The translations under genes and the position numbers were made by a program. 64,000 nt of DNA, from positions 4,836,001-4,900,000 of the forward strand of contig CAWAGA010000002.1 in NCBI GenBank assembly GCA_963781665.1, in the 5' to 3' direction. This DNA comes from JAJYIW01 sp963781665. GTDB taxonomy: Bacteria > Chloroflexota > Anaerolineae > Anaerolineales > Anaerolineaceae. The notes below the pieces were generated by a model. That model was not told the DNA's origin and ran no database searches. It saw only the letters and a program-made list of their open reading frames with translations. Within the stretch, counting starts at the first letter, position 1. Each line of letters starts with the position of its first letter. Positions 38,002 to 47,358 of the stretch are shown piece by piece.

Positions 38002-39087
38002 ATGACCATACCTAAACGCCCGAATTTGAGCCGGGTTGATTCCGAAATTGTTGACTATATCGTTGCTTTAGAAAATGAGCTCCAGCACACCACCAGGCGG
38101 GGGTTGAAGGAGACCAGCAAGCCTCCCCGGATAGAAGCAGCCGAAAGTGATTTTTCATTCAATGAAGAACTCGAACCCGGCGAGCCACCTTCAACCCTAA
38201 ATCTGATCACTGTTAGCAGGGAGGGTATGATTAAGCGTACTCCCCGTCATCTATTTCTGCGCCAGAGGCGCGGCGGTATGGGTATTTTTGACCTGGATTC
38301 TCGCTCTGATGATTTCCCAGCGTTCCTCACGGTTGCTGACGAGAGGCAAAGCCTGTTGATTTTCACTGATCACGCCCGGGTCTTCCGTTTCCCGGTCAAT
38401 AAATTATCCGAATCGGAAATTCGAAGCAGAGGGGAAATGCTTTCCGAATGGATCCCTTTGGAGCCAGATGAAAGCCTGGCTGCAATCTTGCCCGGCCAGG
38501 CTACCGGCTATATCGCACTGGTCAGCCAGAATGGGATGGTACGATGTCTGCGCCACCATCTCTTCGGTGAATACTTGAAACCCGGTACCGCTGTTCTAAA
38601 TATTAAAGAAACCGGCTTGCTTGCCGCCGCGTGCTGGACCCCCGGGGACGCTGATCTATTTATTGCTACACGCAATGGGATCGCTATCCGTTTTGCCGAG
38701 AAACTGATACCGCCGAAAGGCGCAATCGGGATCCGTCTGGCCGAAGGTGACACCATCGCAGCCATTACGTCTGTCAATGACGATAGCAGCGTTTTCCTAT
38801 TGAATTCTGATGGTAAGGGCACTTTGCGCCTCATGTCGGGGTTCGCCCCGAATAAATCTTCTGGCGGGGGCGGAAAAGCCGCGATGAAAGCCAACAATAT
38901 CGTAGCTGCATTCAGCATCGGATCAGAGGACGATATTTTCATCATTTCACACCTGGGGAAATTAATCCGGTTCAAGGCACAGGAAGTATCTCCGACAGAA
39001 GGCGTGGTCCAGGGAGTTATCTGTATTAATCTCCGTGCGGATGAAGCTACGGCTGCTGTGCGCGGTATACCTCAAACTATCTATTAG
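38002..39087 (+). CDS. Stand-alone DNA gyrase A C-terminal-domain (beta-propeller) protein
   Basis: A 361-residue protein. After about 65 residues of linker-like sequence come repeated beta-propeller blades (LITVSREGMIKRTP, VFRFPVNKL, IALVSQNGMVRCLRHH, FIATRNGIAIRFAE, FIISHLGKLIRFKAQEV). A GyrA-box variant QRRGGMG stands at residues 88-94 (canonical QRRGGKG). This is the DNA-wrapping domain of GyrA/ParC without any breakage-reunion domain or active Tyr. It might bind or wrap DNA as an independent protein. It is not next to gyrB or gyrA here. Confidence 0.85.
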   Translation: MTIPKRPNLSRVDSEIVDYIVALENELQHTTRRGLKETSKPPRIEAAESDFSFNEELEPGEPPSTLNLITVSREGMIKRTPRHLFLRQRRGGMGIFDLDSRSDDFPAFLTVADERQSLLIFTDHARVFRFPVNKLSESEIRSRGEMLSEWIPLEPDESLAAILPGQATGYIALVSQNGMVRCLRHHLFGEYLKPGTAVLNIKETGLLAAACWTPGDADLFIATRNGIAIRFAEKLIPPKGAIGIRLAEGDTIAAITSVNDDSSVFLLNSDGKGTLRLMSGFAPNKSSGGGGKAAMKANNIVAAFSIGSEDDIFIISHLGKLIRFKAQEVSPTEGVVQGVICINLRADEATAAVRGIPQTIY

Positions 39088-39095
39088 TTCACCCT

Positions 39096-40226
39096 ATGGA
39101 ACCTGACTTTTCTAAACGCCGCCATTTTCCAGGTACGTCTGGTTCGCCGTTCGATTCGTTCCTTCACTCGATCACCGCGATCGAAAAAATTTCATTCCCA
39201 TTATTCAGTGTTTTACTACTTCTTTTAGCTTTATTTCCATCCCCGCTGACTTGGCAGCTCGATCTGATCCATTGGCTTTTTTTTCTGGGGGATTGGGTAT
39301 TGGTCGCGAACCTGCGTAATTTTAAACGTTCATTCGGCAAGCCTAAACCACCAGTTCTCGTCCTGGCGCTGCTCAGAACAACAGTCAACTTGCTTCCTCC
39401 TTTTATATCAATTCCGCTGCAAATCGTTGGGACGCTGCTGGTGATCTATGCTTTTTGGATTGAACCCCATCACCTGAGGTTGACAAAGCAAACCTTGGTC
39501 ACATCAAAACTTGGCCCGGGCAAAAAAGTCACCATTTTACATCTTGGCGACCTTCATGTCGAAAGATTAACCGATCGCGAGCGCCAGCTAAATCGCTACA
39601 TCTGCGACCTCGGGCCAGATTTGATCTTGTTTAGCGGTGATTTTATCAATCTATCTTACTTGAAGGATTCCCAGGCTCATAACGATGCACGCGAGATCAT
39701 GAAAGATTGGTCGGCTCCTTTCGGGGTTTATGCTGTAACCGGAAGCCCAGCAGTGGACCTCCCCGAGATGATCCCCAACCTGCTCGATGGTCTTCCTTTG
39801 CGTTGGCTAAAAGATGAAATCCAGACGATCGCCATCCGTGGAGAGGAAATCGAGTTAATCGGACTGACATGCAGCCACAAGCCATTTATCGACGGTCAGC
39901 ATTTACAGGACCTGGCCAACGATTTATCCTCACATTTCAGGGTACTGTTGTACCACAGCCCTGATCTGGCACCAGAAGCTGCCAAAAACGGCATCGACCT
40001 GCAGCTATCAGGCCATACTCATGGCGGTCAGGTTCGCATACCTGTATTCGGTGCATTATTTTCTGGTTCTTTATATGGCAAACGGTTTGAAATGGGCCGG
40101 TATGCACTCGATGCAATGACCTTATATGTTAGTCGCGGAATTGGCATGGAAGGCGCAGGCGCACCGCGAGTTCGTTTCCTCTGTCCGCCTGAAATTATTC
40201 TCTGGGAGATCATAGGTAGAGAATAA
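39096..40226 (+). CDS. Membrane-anchored metallophosphoesterase (YkuE/YaeI type)
   Basis: A 376-residue protein with about three N-terminal transmembrane segments (residues 27-55, then 80-115) and a calcineurin-like domain. The dinuclear metal motifs are LHLGDLHVER, FSGDFIN, and the C-terminal LSGHTHGGQVRIP. Related proteins (YkuE, YaeI) are phosphodiesterases acting on membrane-associated substrates. It starts nine bases after the GyrA-CTD gene and continues in the same direction. Confidence 0.85.
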   Translation: MEPDFSKRRHFPGTSGSPFDSFLHSITAIEKISFPLFSVLLLLLALFPSPLTWQLDLIHWLFFLGDWVLVANLRNFKRSFGKPKPPVLVLALLRTTVNLLPPFISIPLQIVGTLLVIYAFWIEPHHLRLTKQTLVTSKLGPGKKVTILHLGDLHVERLTDRERQLNRYICDLGPDLILFSGDFINLSYLKDSQAHNDAREIMKDWSAPFGVYAVTGSPAVDLPEMIPNLLDGLPLRWLKDEIQTIAIRGEEIELIGLTCSHKPFIDGQHLQDLANDLSSHFRVLLYHSPDLAPEAAKNGIDLQLSGHTHGGQVRIPVFGALFSGSLYGKRFEMGRYALDAMTLYVSRGIGMEGAGAPRVRFLCPPEIILWEIIGRE

Positions 40227-40260
40227 AATACGCTATACTAAGGCGGGAGGAAAAGCAACA

Positions 40261-41022
40261 ATGGGCAATCGCAATTACTTGATCGACATGGATGGTGTGT
40301 TGGTGCAAGGGAACCGGATCATTCCCGGCGCTGACCGCTTTATCGAACGCTTAAAATCGTCCGTTTCCAAATTCCTGCTCCTGACGAATAATCCACTTTA
40401 TACCCCTGGAGACCTGGCCCATAGGCTTCAATCAATTGGATTGGATATTTCCGAGAACCAGATTTTCACTTCAGCGATGGCGACTGCCTTATTCTTGAGG
40501 AAACAAAACCCGCAAGGGAAAGCATTTGTTCTAGGAGAAAGTGGATTAACCGAAGCAATCCACGACGAAGGATACATCATAACTGACTTCCAACCAGATT
40601 ACGTGATCCTTGGCGAAACTTTTTCTTATAATTTGGATATGATCAAGAAGGCCATTCGTCTGATCGTCAACGGGGCCAGATTCATAGCCACCAATCCAGA
40701 TCCTTCCGGACCAGGCGAAGGTGGCATCACCCCGGCGTGTGGTGCAATGGCGGCTTTGATCGAAAAAGCCAGTGGAGTATCTCCATTCTTCATTGGAAAG
40801 CCCAACCCATTAATGATGCGAATGGCCTTGAATTACCTGGAAGTCCATTCCGAAGACACACTCATGATCGGCGATCGTATGGATACAGACATCGTTGCCG
40901 GTATCGTCAGCGGCATGGATACAATCCTGGTCCTTTCGGGCGTAACCCGCCGGGAAGATATTCAAAAATTCCCTTACAGACCAACTCACATTTTCGAATC
41001 GGTAGAAGCTATAGAACCATGA
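40261..41022 (+). CDS. HAD-superfamily hydrolase, subclass IIA (NagD-like)
   Basis: A 253-residue protein. The nucleophile motif LIDMDGVLVQGN opens it, then LLLTNNP (motif II) and SPFFIGKPNPLMMRMAL (motif III Lys), ending with LMIGDRMDTDIVAG (motif IV). The C2 cap size fits the NagD/AraL/4-nitrophenylphosphatase group, which dephosphorylates small sugar phosphates or nucleotides. A TATACT box at 40234-40239 and GGGAGG give it its own promoter and ribosome site. Confidence 0.9.
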   Translation: MGNRNYLIDMDGVLVQGNRIIPGADRFIERLKSSVSKFLLLTNNPLYTPGDLAHRLQSIGLDISENQIFTSAMATALFLRKQNPQGKAFVLGESGLTEAIHDEGYIITDFQPDYVILGETFSYNLDMIKKAIRLIVNGARFIATNPDPSGPGEGGITPACGAMAALIEKASGVSPFFIGKPNPLMMRMALNYLEVHSEDTLMIGDRMDTDIVAGIVSGMDTILVLSGVTRREDIQKFPYRPTHIFESVEAIEP

Positions 41023-41034
41023 ACGCGAGATTGG

Positions 41035-41040
41035 TATAAT
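41035..41040 (+). promoter_or_regulatory. -10 box immediately before the L,D-transpeptidase start
   Basis: TATAAT ends nine bases before the ATG at 41049, so transcription would begin almost at the start codon. Confidence 0.4.
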
Positions 41041-41048
41041 GAACGAGG

Positions 41049-42125
41049 ATGAAAAAACTTTATTCTCGTCGTGAATTTCTCTACCTGGGTGCTGCCAGCC
41101 TGATTGGTTTGGCAGCAAATCCCTGGAACGATCTCGACCTTAGCTCTGAAAGTGGTGACATCGCCAGGGTTGCCTGGGCGCACTGGAACAGCACCTCCAA
41201 TCGGTATGTCGTTCCAGTTTACTCGCAGCCCAACGATAAAAGCCTGATCGTTTGCCCCCATTACCGTGATGACGTTCTCCATATTTATGACCTGGTTAAA
41301 TCTGCCTACGGACCCGATTACAACCCTTATTGGTACCGGGTATGGCGCGGCTACATCCACAGTGCGCATTTGCAGCTCATCAACCTTCGACTGAACCCGG
41401 TTCTCTCTAGCATTCCTGAAACCGGTCAATTAGGTGAGATCACCGTTCCTTTTACCCAATCCTGGAAATTTGATTCTTTCTCCGGATGGAAGCGCGTCTA
41501 TCGCCTATATTATGAATCGACTCATTGGATCGTTGCCGTCGAAGAAGGACCAGACAAGCAGCCCTGGTACCGGCTGCGGGATGAACTGGGCAGCAGTGAG
41601 TATTTGATCGATGCCCAGCATATTCGCCCTATACCCCCGGAAGAATTTACACCAATCTCGCCAGACGTCCCAGTCGGTCAAAAAAGGATAGAGGTTTCAT
41701 TGATGATGCAAACCCTCACTGCTTATGAGGGGTCAAAGGTTGTCCTGCAGACTAAAATATCTTCGGGTGAAGCATCGTTCAGGACCAATCCTGATGATAT
41801 ACCGACTGTAACGCCCCAGGGAACGTTTCATGTACAGAACAAAATGCCTTCCAAACATATGGGCAACGGCGTTCCCCAGGCCGATCCGAATGATCCGAAT
41901 GCATACGAATTACCAGGCGTCCCTTGGGTCTCATTCTTCGAGCCAAAAACAGGGGTTGCCTGCCATGGCACCTATTGGCACAATAATTTTGGTATTCCAA
42001 TGAGCCACGGGTGTGTGAACATGCGCAACATTGATGCTAAGTGGCTGTACCGCTGGACGACCCCAATCGCAAAGCCTGAAGATGAAGAACGCATCGGATA
42101 TGGGACCCTGGTCATCGTAGAATGA
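41049..42125 (+). CDS. L,D-transpeptidase (YkuD domain), Tat-type signal
   Basis: A 358-residue exported protein. The N-terminus SRREFLYLGAASLIGLA is a twin-arginine signal with a hydrophobic stretch. Two SH3-like regions (residues 45-200) precede the YkuD domain, whose catalytic motif is MSHGCVNM, with the upstream His in GVACHGTYWHNN. It crosslinks peptidoglycan stem peptides or attaches proteins to them outside the membrane. It is convergent with hemW with a gap of six bases. Confidence 0.9.
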   Translation: MKKLYSRREFLYLGAASLIGLAANPWNDLDLSSESGDIARVAWAHWNSTSNRYVVPVYSQPNDKSLIVCPHYRDDVLHIYDLVKSAYGPDYNPYWYRVWRGYIHSAHLQLINLRLNPVLSSIPETGQLGEITVPFTQSWKFDSFSGWKRVYRLYYESTHWIVAVEEGPDKQPWYRLRDELGSSEYLIDAQHIRPIPPEEFTPISPDVPVGQKRIEVSLMMQTLTAYEGSKVVLQTKISSGEASFRTNPDDIPTVTPQGTFHVQNKMPSKHMGNGVPQADPNDPNAYELPGVPWVSFFEPKTGVACHGTYWHNNFGIPMSHGCVNMRNIDAKWLYRWTTPIAKPEDEERIGYGTLVIVE

Positions 42126-42131
42126 CGCAAA

Positions 42132-43415
42132 TCAGGCTCCAGCTGTTTTTACATGTTTTTTCCTCTGAGTACCAACAAATTCCATAAACACTTGATTGCC
42201 TAATAACCGTCCCCGTTTTGTTAACCTGAGGATATCGTGATAATTACCAGCCCATTCCAACAGCCCCTTATTGATAGTTCCAGAAATTTCACTTCCAAAC
42301 ACAGCCAGCATCGACTGACCAAAGCGGTCTTCAAAATCTCTGGTAGAAACACCGTCACGTGTCAGGCGTAAACCCACCATCATTGTTTCTTGCATTTCGG
42401 AAAAACCATCGATTAGTGTTACCGATCGGTTGGCGGTCGATTGCGGGAATGATTTCTTTTCGTTTCGGGCAACTGCATTGATGTATTCTCTAATTCGAAG
42501 TACATTCTCCGTCCGCAGCCCACGACTGATTGGATCGGAAGCATTCTGGTATAATGCACTCATATTATTCTTGGGCATATGTACAATATATCCGTGCGCA
42601 CCAGCGCCAAAACCGAGATAGGGTCTGTTATACCAATATTGCAAATTATGGCGGCAGGCAAGAAGGGTGCCGTCCTTTCCAGGCCTGGCCCAATTGGAAA
42701 TTTCGTATTGGATGAAACCTGCATCCAGCAAGCGGTCGCTGGCCCATTCGTACATATCAGCGGCCAGGTCCACGTCTGGAGATGTAACCAGACCCTGGTC
42801 AATCCACCGGTAAATGGGCGTTTCGGGTTCTATGGTCAGACCGTATAACGAAAGGTGTTCTACACGCAACCTGATTGCAAATTCAACAGATTCTTGCCAT
42901 TGCGCTACCGATTGTCCTGGCAAGCCGAAAATCAAGTCCAGGTTGATTTGATCAAAACCTGCCAACCTGGCCCATTCGACTGCCCGAATCACATCCACCG
43001 GACTATGCTGCCGTTCAAGCACCTTCAAGAGCTCGGGATTTGCCGATTGCATCCCAAAACTGATACGGTTATACCCAATTTCATGCAGGCCAATCAGGTA
43101 ATCCTTCGATACAGTGCCTGGATTTGCTTCCAGGCTAATTTCAGCGTCAGGTATGAGTGAATATCTACTGTAGACAGTATCGATGATTTTACGGTGTTGT
43201 TCGAGCGGAATCAACGAAGGCGTTCCCCCGCCCAGGTAAATCGTATGTACAGGTATGCCTTCTCCTGATGCCTCCGCCACCTGCTGCATTTCTGAACAAA
43301 CCGCGCCGCAGTATTCGGGAATCTCAGCCTCTCTTCCGGCGTAAGTGTTAAAGTCGCAGTAGCAACAGCGGTGTATACAAAAAGGAATATGCAGATAAAT
43401 ACTATACAATTCCAT
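42132..43415 (-). CDS. hemW: HemW heme chaperone (radical SAM)
   Basis: About 427 residues from the ATG before ELYSIYLHIPFC; longer starts lack support. The radical SAM cluster motif CIHRCCYC lies near the N-terminus, GGGTPSLI follows, and CRHNLQYWYN holds the HNxxYW motif that marks heme-binding HemW as opposed to coproporphyrinogen oxidase HemN. It binds heme and hands it to target proteins, using SAM and a 4Fe-4S cluster. Cytoplasmic. No other heme gene is near. Confidence 0.88.
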   Translation of the reverse strand: MELYSIYLHIPFCIHRCCYCDFNTYAGREAEIPEYCGAVCSEMQQVAEASGEGIPVHTIYLGGGTPSLIPLEQHRKIIDTVYSRYSLIPDAEISLEANPGTVSKDYLIGLHEIGYNRISFGMQSANPELLKVLERQHSPVDVIRAVEWARLAGFDQINLDLIFGLPGQSVAQWQESVEFAIRLRVEHLSLYGLTIEPETPIYRWIDQGLVTSPDVDLAADMYEWASDRLLDAGFIQYEISNWARPGKDGTLLACRHNLQYWYNRPYLGFGAGAHGYIVHMPKNNMSALYQNASDPISRGLRTENVLRIREYINAVARNEKKSFPQSTANRSVTLIDGFSEMQETMMVGLRLTRDGVSTRDFEDRFGQSMLAVFGSEISGTINKGLLEWAGNYHDILRLTKRGRLLGNQVFMEFVGTQRKKHVKTAGA

Positions 43416-43508
43416 ACCTTCGAGCATATCATAGATCAACCTTGCTGCGAAGGTGCCAGCAAAATGCTGATATAATCTCACGATCTCGGAGTAACTCACT
43501 TAAAAACT

Positions 43509-44690
43509 ATGAGCCCTGAATCTAATCAAACCACAAAGTTGTGTCCGACTTGTGGAACCCGCATCAGCGAAAAAGCCACCCGCTGCCTCGTCTGTGGAAG
43601 TGACTTGAGCGCGACTGCGTCGTCCCGCACAGCCAAACCTATCCAGGGGACGCGCATGCCTGAAGTAACATTGAGCTTACCAGCAGCCCTGGGCTTGTTA
43701 GCCTTGTTAATCACAATTGGAGCTGCCCTGGTTTACTTCGTTCTCAACCGCCCAGGGACACCGGTCGCGATGGTTGGGACAACACCAGTTGAAACGGCTA
43801 CCATGACGTTAACCCCCACCCTGACCCCAACGATTACACCAACCCCAACCGATTTACCTACCTATACACCTCTCCCTCCCTTGTCATATACCGTAAAAAC
43901 GGGAGATTCATGTATCTCGATCGCTATCTTATATAAGGTCGAGGTTGCCAGTATCATCACATATAATAATCTGGACTCGAATTGTACGCTTAGCATTGGC
44001 AAGGTCCTGCAAATTCCCCAACCAACGCCAACGGCTTCACCCCAACCTTCAGCGACTCTCAGCTCAGCCGAATCGACCGACGCAGCTTGCCAGAAGGTAA
44101 CATACACCGTCCAGGCAAACGATACACTCAGCGGAATTGCCCAAAGCTATAACGTTTTACCTTCTGCCATCCGTGATTACAATGGTTTGCCGAATGATAC
44201 GGTCTATGAAGGCATGCCGATCACTATTCCTTTATGCATGCAAGCGCCAACCGCTGGACCTACGCCAACAGCCACACCACCACCACCTTATGCCGCTCCC
44301 AATTTGCTTCTCCCGGCGGATGGCGCTCCATTCACAATCGTAAACGACACCGTTACGCTGCAATGGGCCTCAGTAGGAACACTACGCAACAACGAAGCGT
44401 ACCAGGTTACCATTGAAGACGTTACCAACGCCAGTGGCAAAAAGCTGATCGACTACGTCACGGATACGAAGTATATTGTCCCGACTTCATTTAGACCTGC
44501 AGATACCGCGCCGCACGTGATGCGCTGGTGGGTCCAACCAGTCCGCCAGGTAAGTACCGATAGTTCCGGTAATCCGGTCTACGAAACGGCTGGCGCAGCG
44601 AGCACCCAGCGTGTGTTCACCTGGTCCGGCTCAGCCTCAGCTCCAACCGTCGCTCCAACTACTGCCCCAACTGATACACCTACCCCTTAA
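43509..44690 (+). CDS. Zinc-ribbon, membrane-anchored protein with two LysM domains
   Basis: A 393-residue protein. CPTCG...CLVCG at residues 12-31 is a zinc ribbon, then a transmembrane helix at about 60-80. Next come a Thr/Pro-rich linker, LysM 1 (YTVKTGDSCISIAILYKVEV), a second linker, LysM 2 (YTVQANDTLSGIAQSYNVL), and a C-terminal beta-domain. The C-terminus is Pro/Thr/Ala-rich. The outer part probably binds peptidoglycan. A GATATAAT box near 43471 may serve as its promoter. Confidence 0.88.
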   Translation: MSPESNQTTKLCPTCGTRISEKATRCLVCGSDLSATASSRTAKPIQGTRMPEVTLSLPAALGLLALLITIGAALVYFVLNRPGTPVAMVGTTPVETATMTLTPTLTPTITPTPTDLPTYTPLPPLSYTVKTGDSCISIAILYKVEVASIITYNNLDSNCTLSIGKVLQIPQPTPTASPQPSATLSSAESTDAACQKVTYTVQANDTLSGIAQSYNVLPSAIRDYNGLPNDTVYEGMPITIPLCMQAPTAGPTPTATPPPPYAAPNLLLPADGAPFTIVNDTVTLQWASVGTLRNNEAYQVTIEDVTNASGKKLIDYVTDTKYIVPTSFRPADTAPHVMRWWVQPVRQVSTDSSGNPVYETAGAASTQRVFTWSGSASAPTVAPTTAPTDTPTP

Positions 44691-44740
44691 TCCGGTCATC
44701 CATTTTTTCATTGATGGATTGATTTGAAAATAAACCAGCA

Positions 44741-44772
44741 AAAAGCTCCGGTTCGTTTGAACCGGAGCTTTT
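44741..44772. terminator. Bidirectional terminator
   Basis: AAAAGCTCCGGTTC (44741-44754) and GAACCGGAGCTTTT (44759-44772) form a perfect 14-base-pair stem with a four-base loop between the convergent LysM and trxB genes; the A and T runs serve both strands. Confidence 0.92.
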
Positions 44773-44801
44773 CTGAAGGCTGATCGTTATATTCAGCAGA
44801 C

Positions 44802-45773
44802 TCACTCTTCTTGGTCTTCCAGGTATTTGCCAGCCTGGATAGCAGCCGCTGCGCCCATCCCCGCGGAGGTAATGACCTGGCGGAATGTCGGGTCTGCAGC
44901 CTCTCCAGCCGCAAAAACACCTGGTTTGCTGGTCTGCATCAACTTATTCGTTTTGATGTACCCATTTTCGTCCATCTCTAGCTGACCGGCAAATGGATTA
45001 GTATTAGGTTTGTGACCGATGAATATAAAGATTCCATCAACCATTAAAGTTGTCTGAGCCCCGGTTTTCACATTTTCCAGGCACAATTCTTCGACTTTTT
45101 CTTTGCCGCTGATCTCTTTGACCACAGTATCCCAAACAAACTTAATCTTGGGATTCTCATTAGCGCGTTTTTGCAAGATTGCACCTGCTCGTAAGCTGTC
45201 TCTGCGGTGAATGATCGTTACCGATGATGCATACCGAGTCAAGAACAACCCTTCTTCGAGGGCGCTATCTCCTCCGCCAATGACGACTACCTTTTTGTCT
45301 TTAAAGAACCAGCCATCACAGGTCGCACAATAAGAGACACCCCGCCCGGTTAATTCAGTCTCTCCGGGTACATTTAAGTGGTTGGGGGTAGCTCCTGTTG
45401 CTATGATCAAACTTTCGGCAGAATAGATTCCACCGTACGTCTTTACCTTAAAGGGTCTTGTGGAGAGGTCAACCTCAGAAGCTGAATCATATTCAATGCG
45501 CGCCCCGAACCTTTCTGCTTGTTTTTGGAACAGGTCCCCTAACTCCGGACCGCCAATTCCTTCCGGGAATCCTGGATAATTCTCGACAGTGTAAGTTAAA
45601 GCTACCTGGCCGTGGAGTTCAATCCCAGCAAACAGCAAGGGTTTCAATTCTGCCCGAGCCGCATATAGTGCAGCCGACATTCCAGCTGGCCCAGACCCAA
45701 GGATCAGGACTTTCTCCACACCAGTCTTTTCTTCGGTAGAATTGCTCGAAAAATTAGTGAAATTTAGATCCAT
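44802..45773 (-). CDS. trxB: Thioredoxin-disulfide reductase
   Basis: A 323-residue flavoprotein. Its FAD motif is LILGSGPAGMSAALYAARA, the redox pair is CATC in SYCATCDG, the NADP motif is VVIGGGDSALEEGLF, and the C-terminal GVFAAGEAADP closes FAD binding. It reduces thioredoxin-like proteins with NADPH, possibly also the glutaredoxin-type peroxiredoxin of this window, though that pairing is inference. About 200 bases of AT-rich divergent promoter separate it from the M20 peptidase. Confidence 0.94.
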   Translation of the reverse strand: MDLNFTNFSSNSTEEKTGVEKVLILGSGPAGMSAALYAARAELKPLLFAGIELHGQVALTYTVENYPGFPEGIGGPELGDLFQKQAERFGARIEYDSASEVDLSTRPFKVKTYGGIYSAESLIIATGATPNHLNVPGETELTGRGVSYCATCDGWFFKDKKVVVIGGGDSALEEGLFLTRYASSVTIIHRRDSLRAGAILQKRANENPKIKFVWDTVVKEISGKEKVEELCLENVKTGAQTTLMVDGIFIFIGHKPNTNPFAGQLEMDENGYIKTNKLMQTSKPGVFAAGEAADPTFRQVITSAGMGAAAAIQAGKYLEDQEE

Positions 45774-45897
45774 ACATGCCTCTCTACGGAATAAAATGAT
45801 TACTCTTTATTAAGATGCGGAAAACCTCTGAAAGGTTACACAATAACGACCTACGCCAGCATTATTAAATCCTATCACAAAATCGATTTTAATCGCA

Positions 45898-45903
45898 TAT
45901 AAT
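45898..45903 (+). promoter_or_regulatory. Possible -10 box of the M20 peptidase gene
   Basis: TATAAT at about 70 bases before the start; no convincing -35. Confidence 0.35.
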
Positions 45904-45976
45904 CAGACAGCAGTTGTTTAAATTGGAACCAGACAAGATTTGAAAGACACAACTGACTATTTACAAAGGATTTTTA

Positions 45977-47353
45977 ATGCTCGATATGAGAGAGACGGCT
46001 CTTAATTTTGCCCACTTAAATGCGAAGCGGTTCGAAGATGATTTAGCAAAGTTGGTTGAAATCCCATCGGTATCCACCAATCCTAACCACGCAAGCGATA
46101 TGGTGCGGACAGCGGAAACCCTGACTGCACGGTTGGCAGACCTCGGGGCAAAGCAAGTCCGGGTCCACCAGACAGCCCGCCACCCACTTGTTTACGGCGA
46201 ATTCCTGAACGGCGATCCCAACGAAAAGACGGTATTGGTTTATGGCCATTACGACGTCCAACCTCCTGACCCGCTCGACCAGTGGAAATCGCCGCCGTTC
46301 CTCCCCGAACGCCATGGTGAATACATGTTTGGGCGAGGGGTTTCGGACATGAAGGGCCAGGTCATGGCATCCCTGGCTGCAATCGAATCGATCGTCCGTA
46401 CCGATAAACTACCCCTCAATGTTAAGTTTATTTTCGAGGGGGAAGAAGAAATCGGTTCTCCCAATCTCGACAAATTCATCAGCGAACATAAAGAATTGCT
46501 CGCCAGCGACTTCGTTCTTAACCCGAACTCAAGCATGATTTCTCCGGAGGTGCCCACAATCGTTTACGCACTTCGTGGACTGGCATATTTCGAATTGAAG
46601 GTATTTGGTCCATCCGGTGATCTGCATTCCGGATCATTTGGCGGCATCATATACAACCCAGCACAGGCATTATCTGAATTGATCGCCGGTATGCACGACC
46701 GTCAAGGCAAGATTACTTTGCCCGGTTTTTACGACCACGTCCTTCCCTTAGCAGAAGATGAACGCAAGCAACTGGCAGAGCTGCCGCTGGACGACAGCTA
46801 TTACATGTCGCGCAGCGGTGCTTCCGCATTGTGGGGAGAATCGGGATACACACCGGTCGAGAGGGTGGGTGCTCGTCCAACCCTGGACGTTAATGGGCTC
46901 TATTCAGGATTTACTGGTCAAGGCTCAAAAACTGTCATCCCATCCTGGGCCATGGCCAAGATCTCCATGCGGCTGGTTCCCAATCAAGACCCAAAGGAAG
47001 TCCAACAGCAATTGATTCAGTACCTCGGAGAACACCCACTTCCAGGAATTCGTTGGGAATTGGTTGCTATGCCAGGTGGCCCAGCCAGCCTGACTGACCG
47101 AAATTCAAGTGGAACCAGGGCATTAGCCAAAGGTCTTCAAGCTGTTTGGGGTAAAAATCCCGTCTTTAAACGTGAAGGTGGCAGTATACCAGTGGTAGCC
47201 TCCATGCAGCAAATACTCGGGATAGATTCGGTATTGACCGGATTTGGTCTTCCCGATGACAACATCCACGCCCCCAATGAGAGGCTTCACCTGCCAACCT
47301 GGCATAAAGGGATTGATGCCCTCATCCATTTTTTCTATAACATTCCAGGTTGA
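45977..47353 (+). CDS. M20-family dipeptidase/metallohydrolase
   Basis: A 458-residue M20 peptidase. Metal and catalytic residues lie in VYGHYDVQPPDPLDQW, GRGVSDMKGQVMA and FEGEEEIGSPN, and the lid/dimerisation domain includes GDLHSGSFGG. The end has FGLPDDNIHAPNERL, with the last metal His. It probably cleaves dipeptides such as Xaa-His in the cytoplasm. AAAGGA precedes the ATG, and the stop is at the start region of the next gene. Confidence 0.92.
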   Translation: MLDMRETALNFAHLNAKRFEDDLAKLVEIPSVSTNPNHASDMVRTAETLTARLADLGAKQVRVHQTARHPLVYGEFLNGDPNEKTVLVYGHYDVQPPDPLDQWKSPPFLPERHGEYMFGRGVSDMKGQVMASLAAIESIVRTDKLPLNVKFIFEGEEEIGSPNLDKFISEHKELLASDFVLNPNSSMISPEVPTIVYALRGLAYFELKVFGPSGDLHSGSFGGIIYNPAQALSELIAGMHDRQGKITLPGFYDHVLPLAEDERKQLAELPLDDSYYMSRSGASALWGESGYTPVERVGARPTLDVNGLYSGFTGQGSKTVIPSWAMAKISMRLVPNQDPKEVQQQLIQYLGEHPLPGIRWELVAMPGGPASLTDRNSSGTRALAKGLQAVWGKNPVFKREGGSIPVVASMQQILGIDSVLTGFGLPDDNIHAPNERLHLPTWHKGIDALIHFFYNIPG

Positions 47354-47358
47354 ACAAT

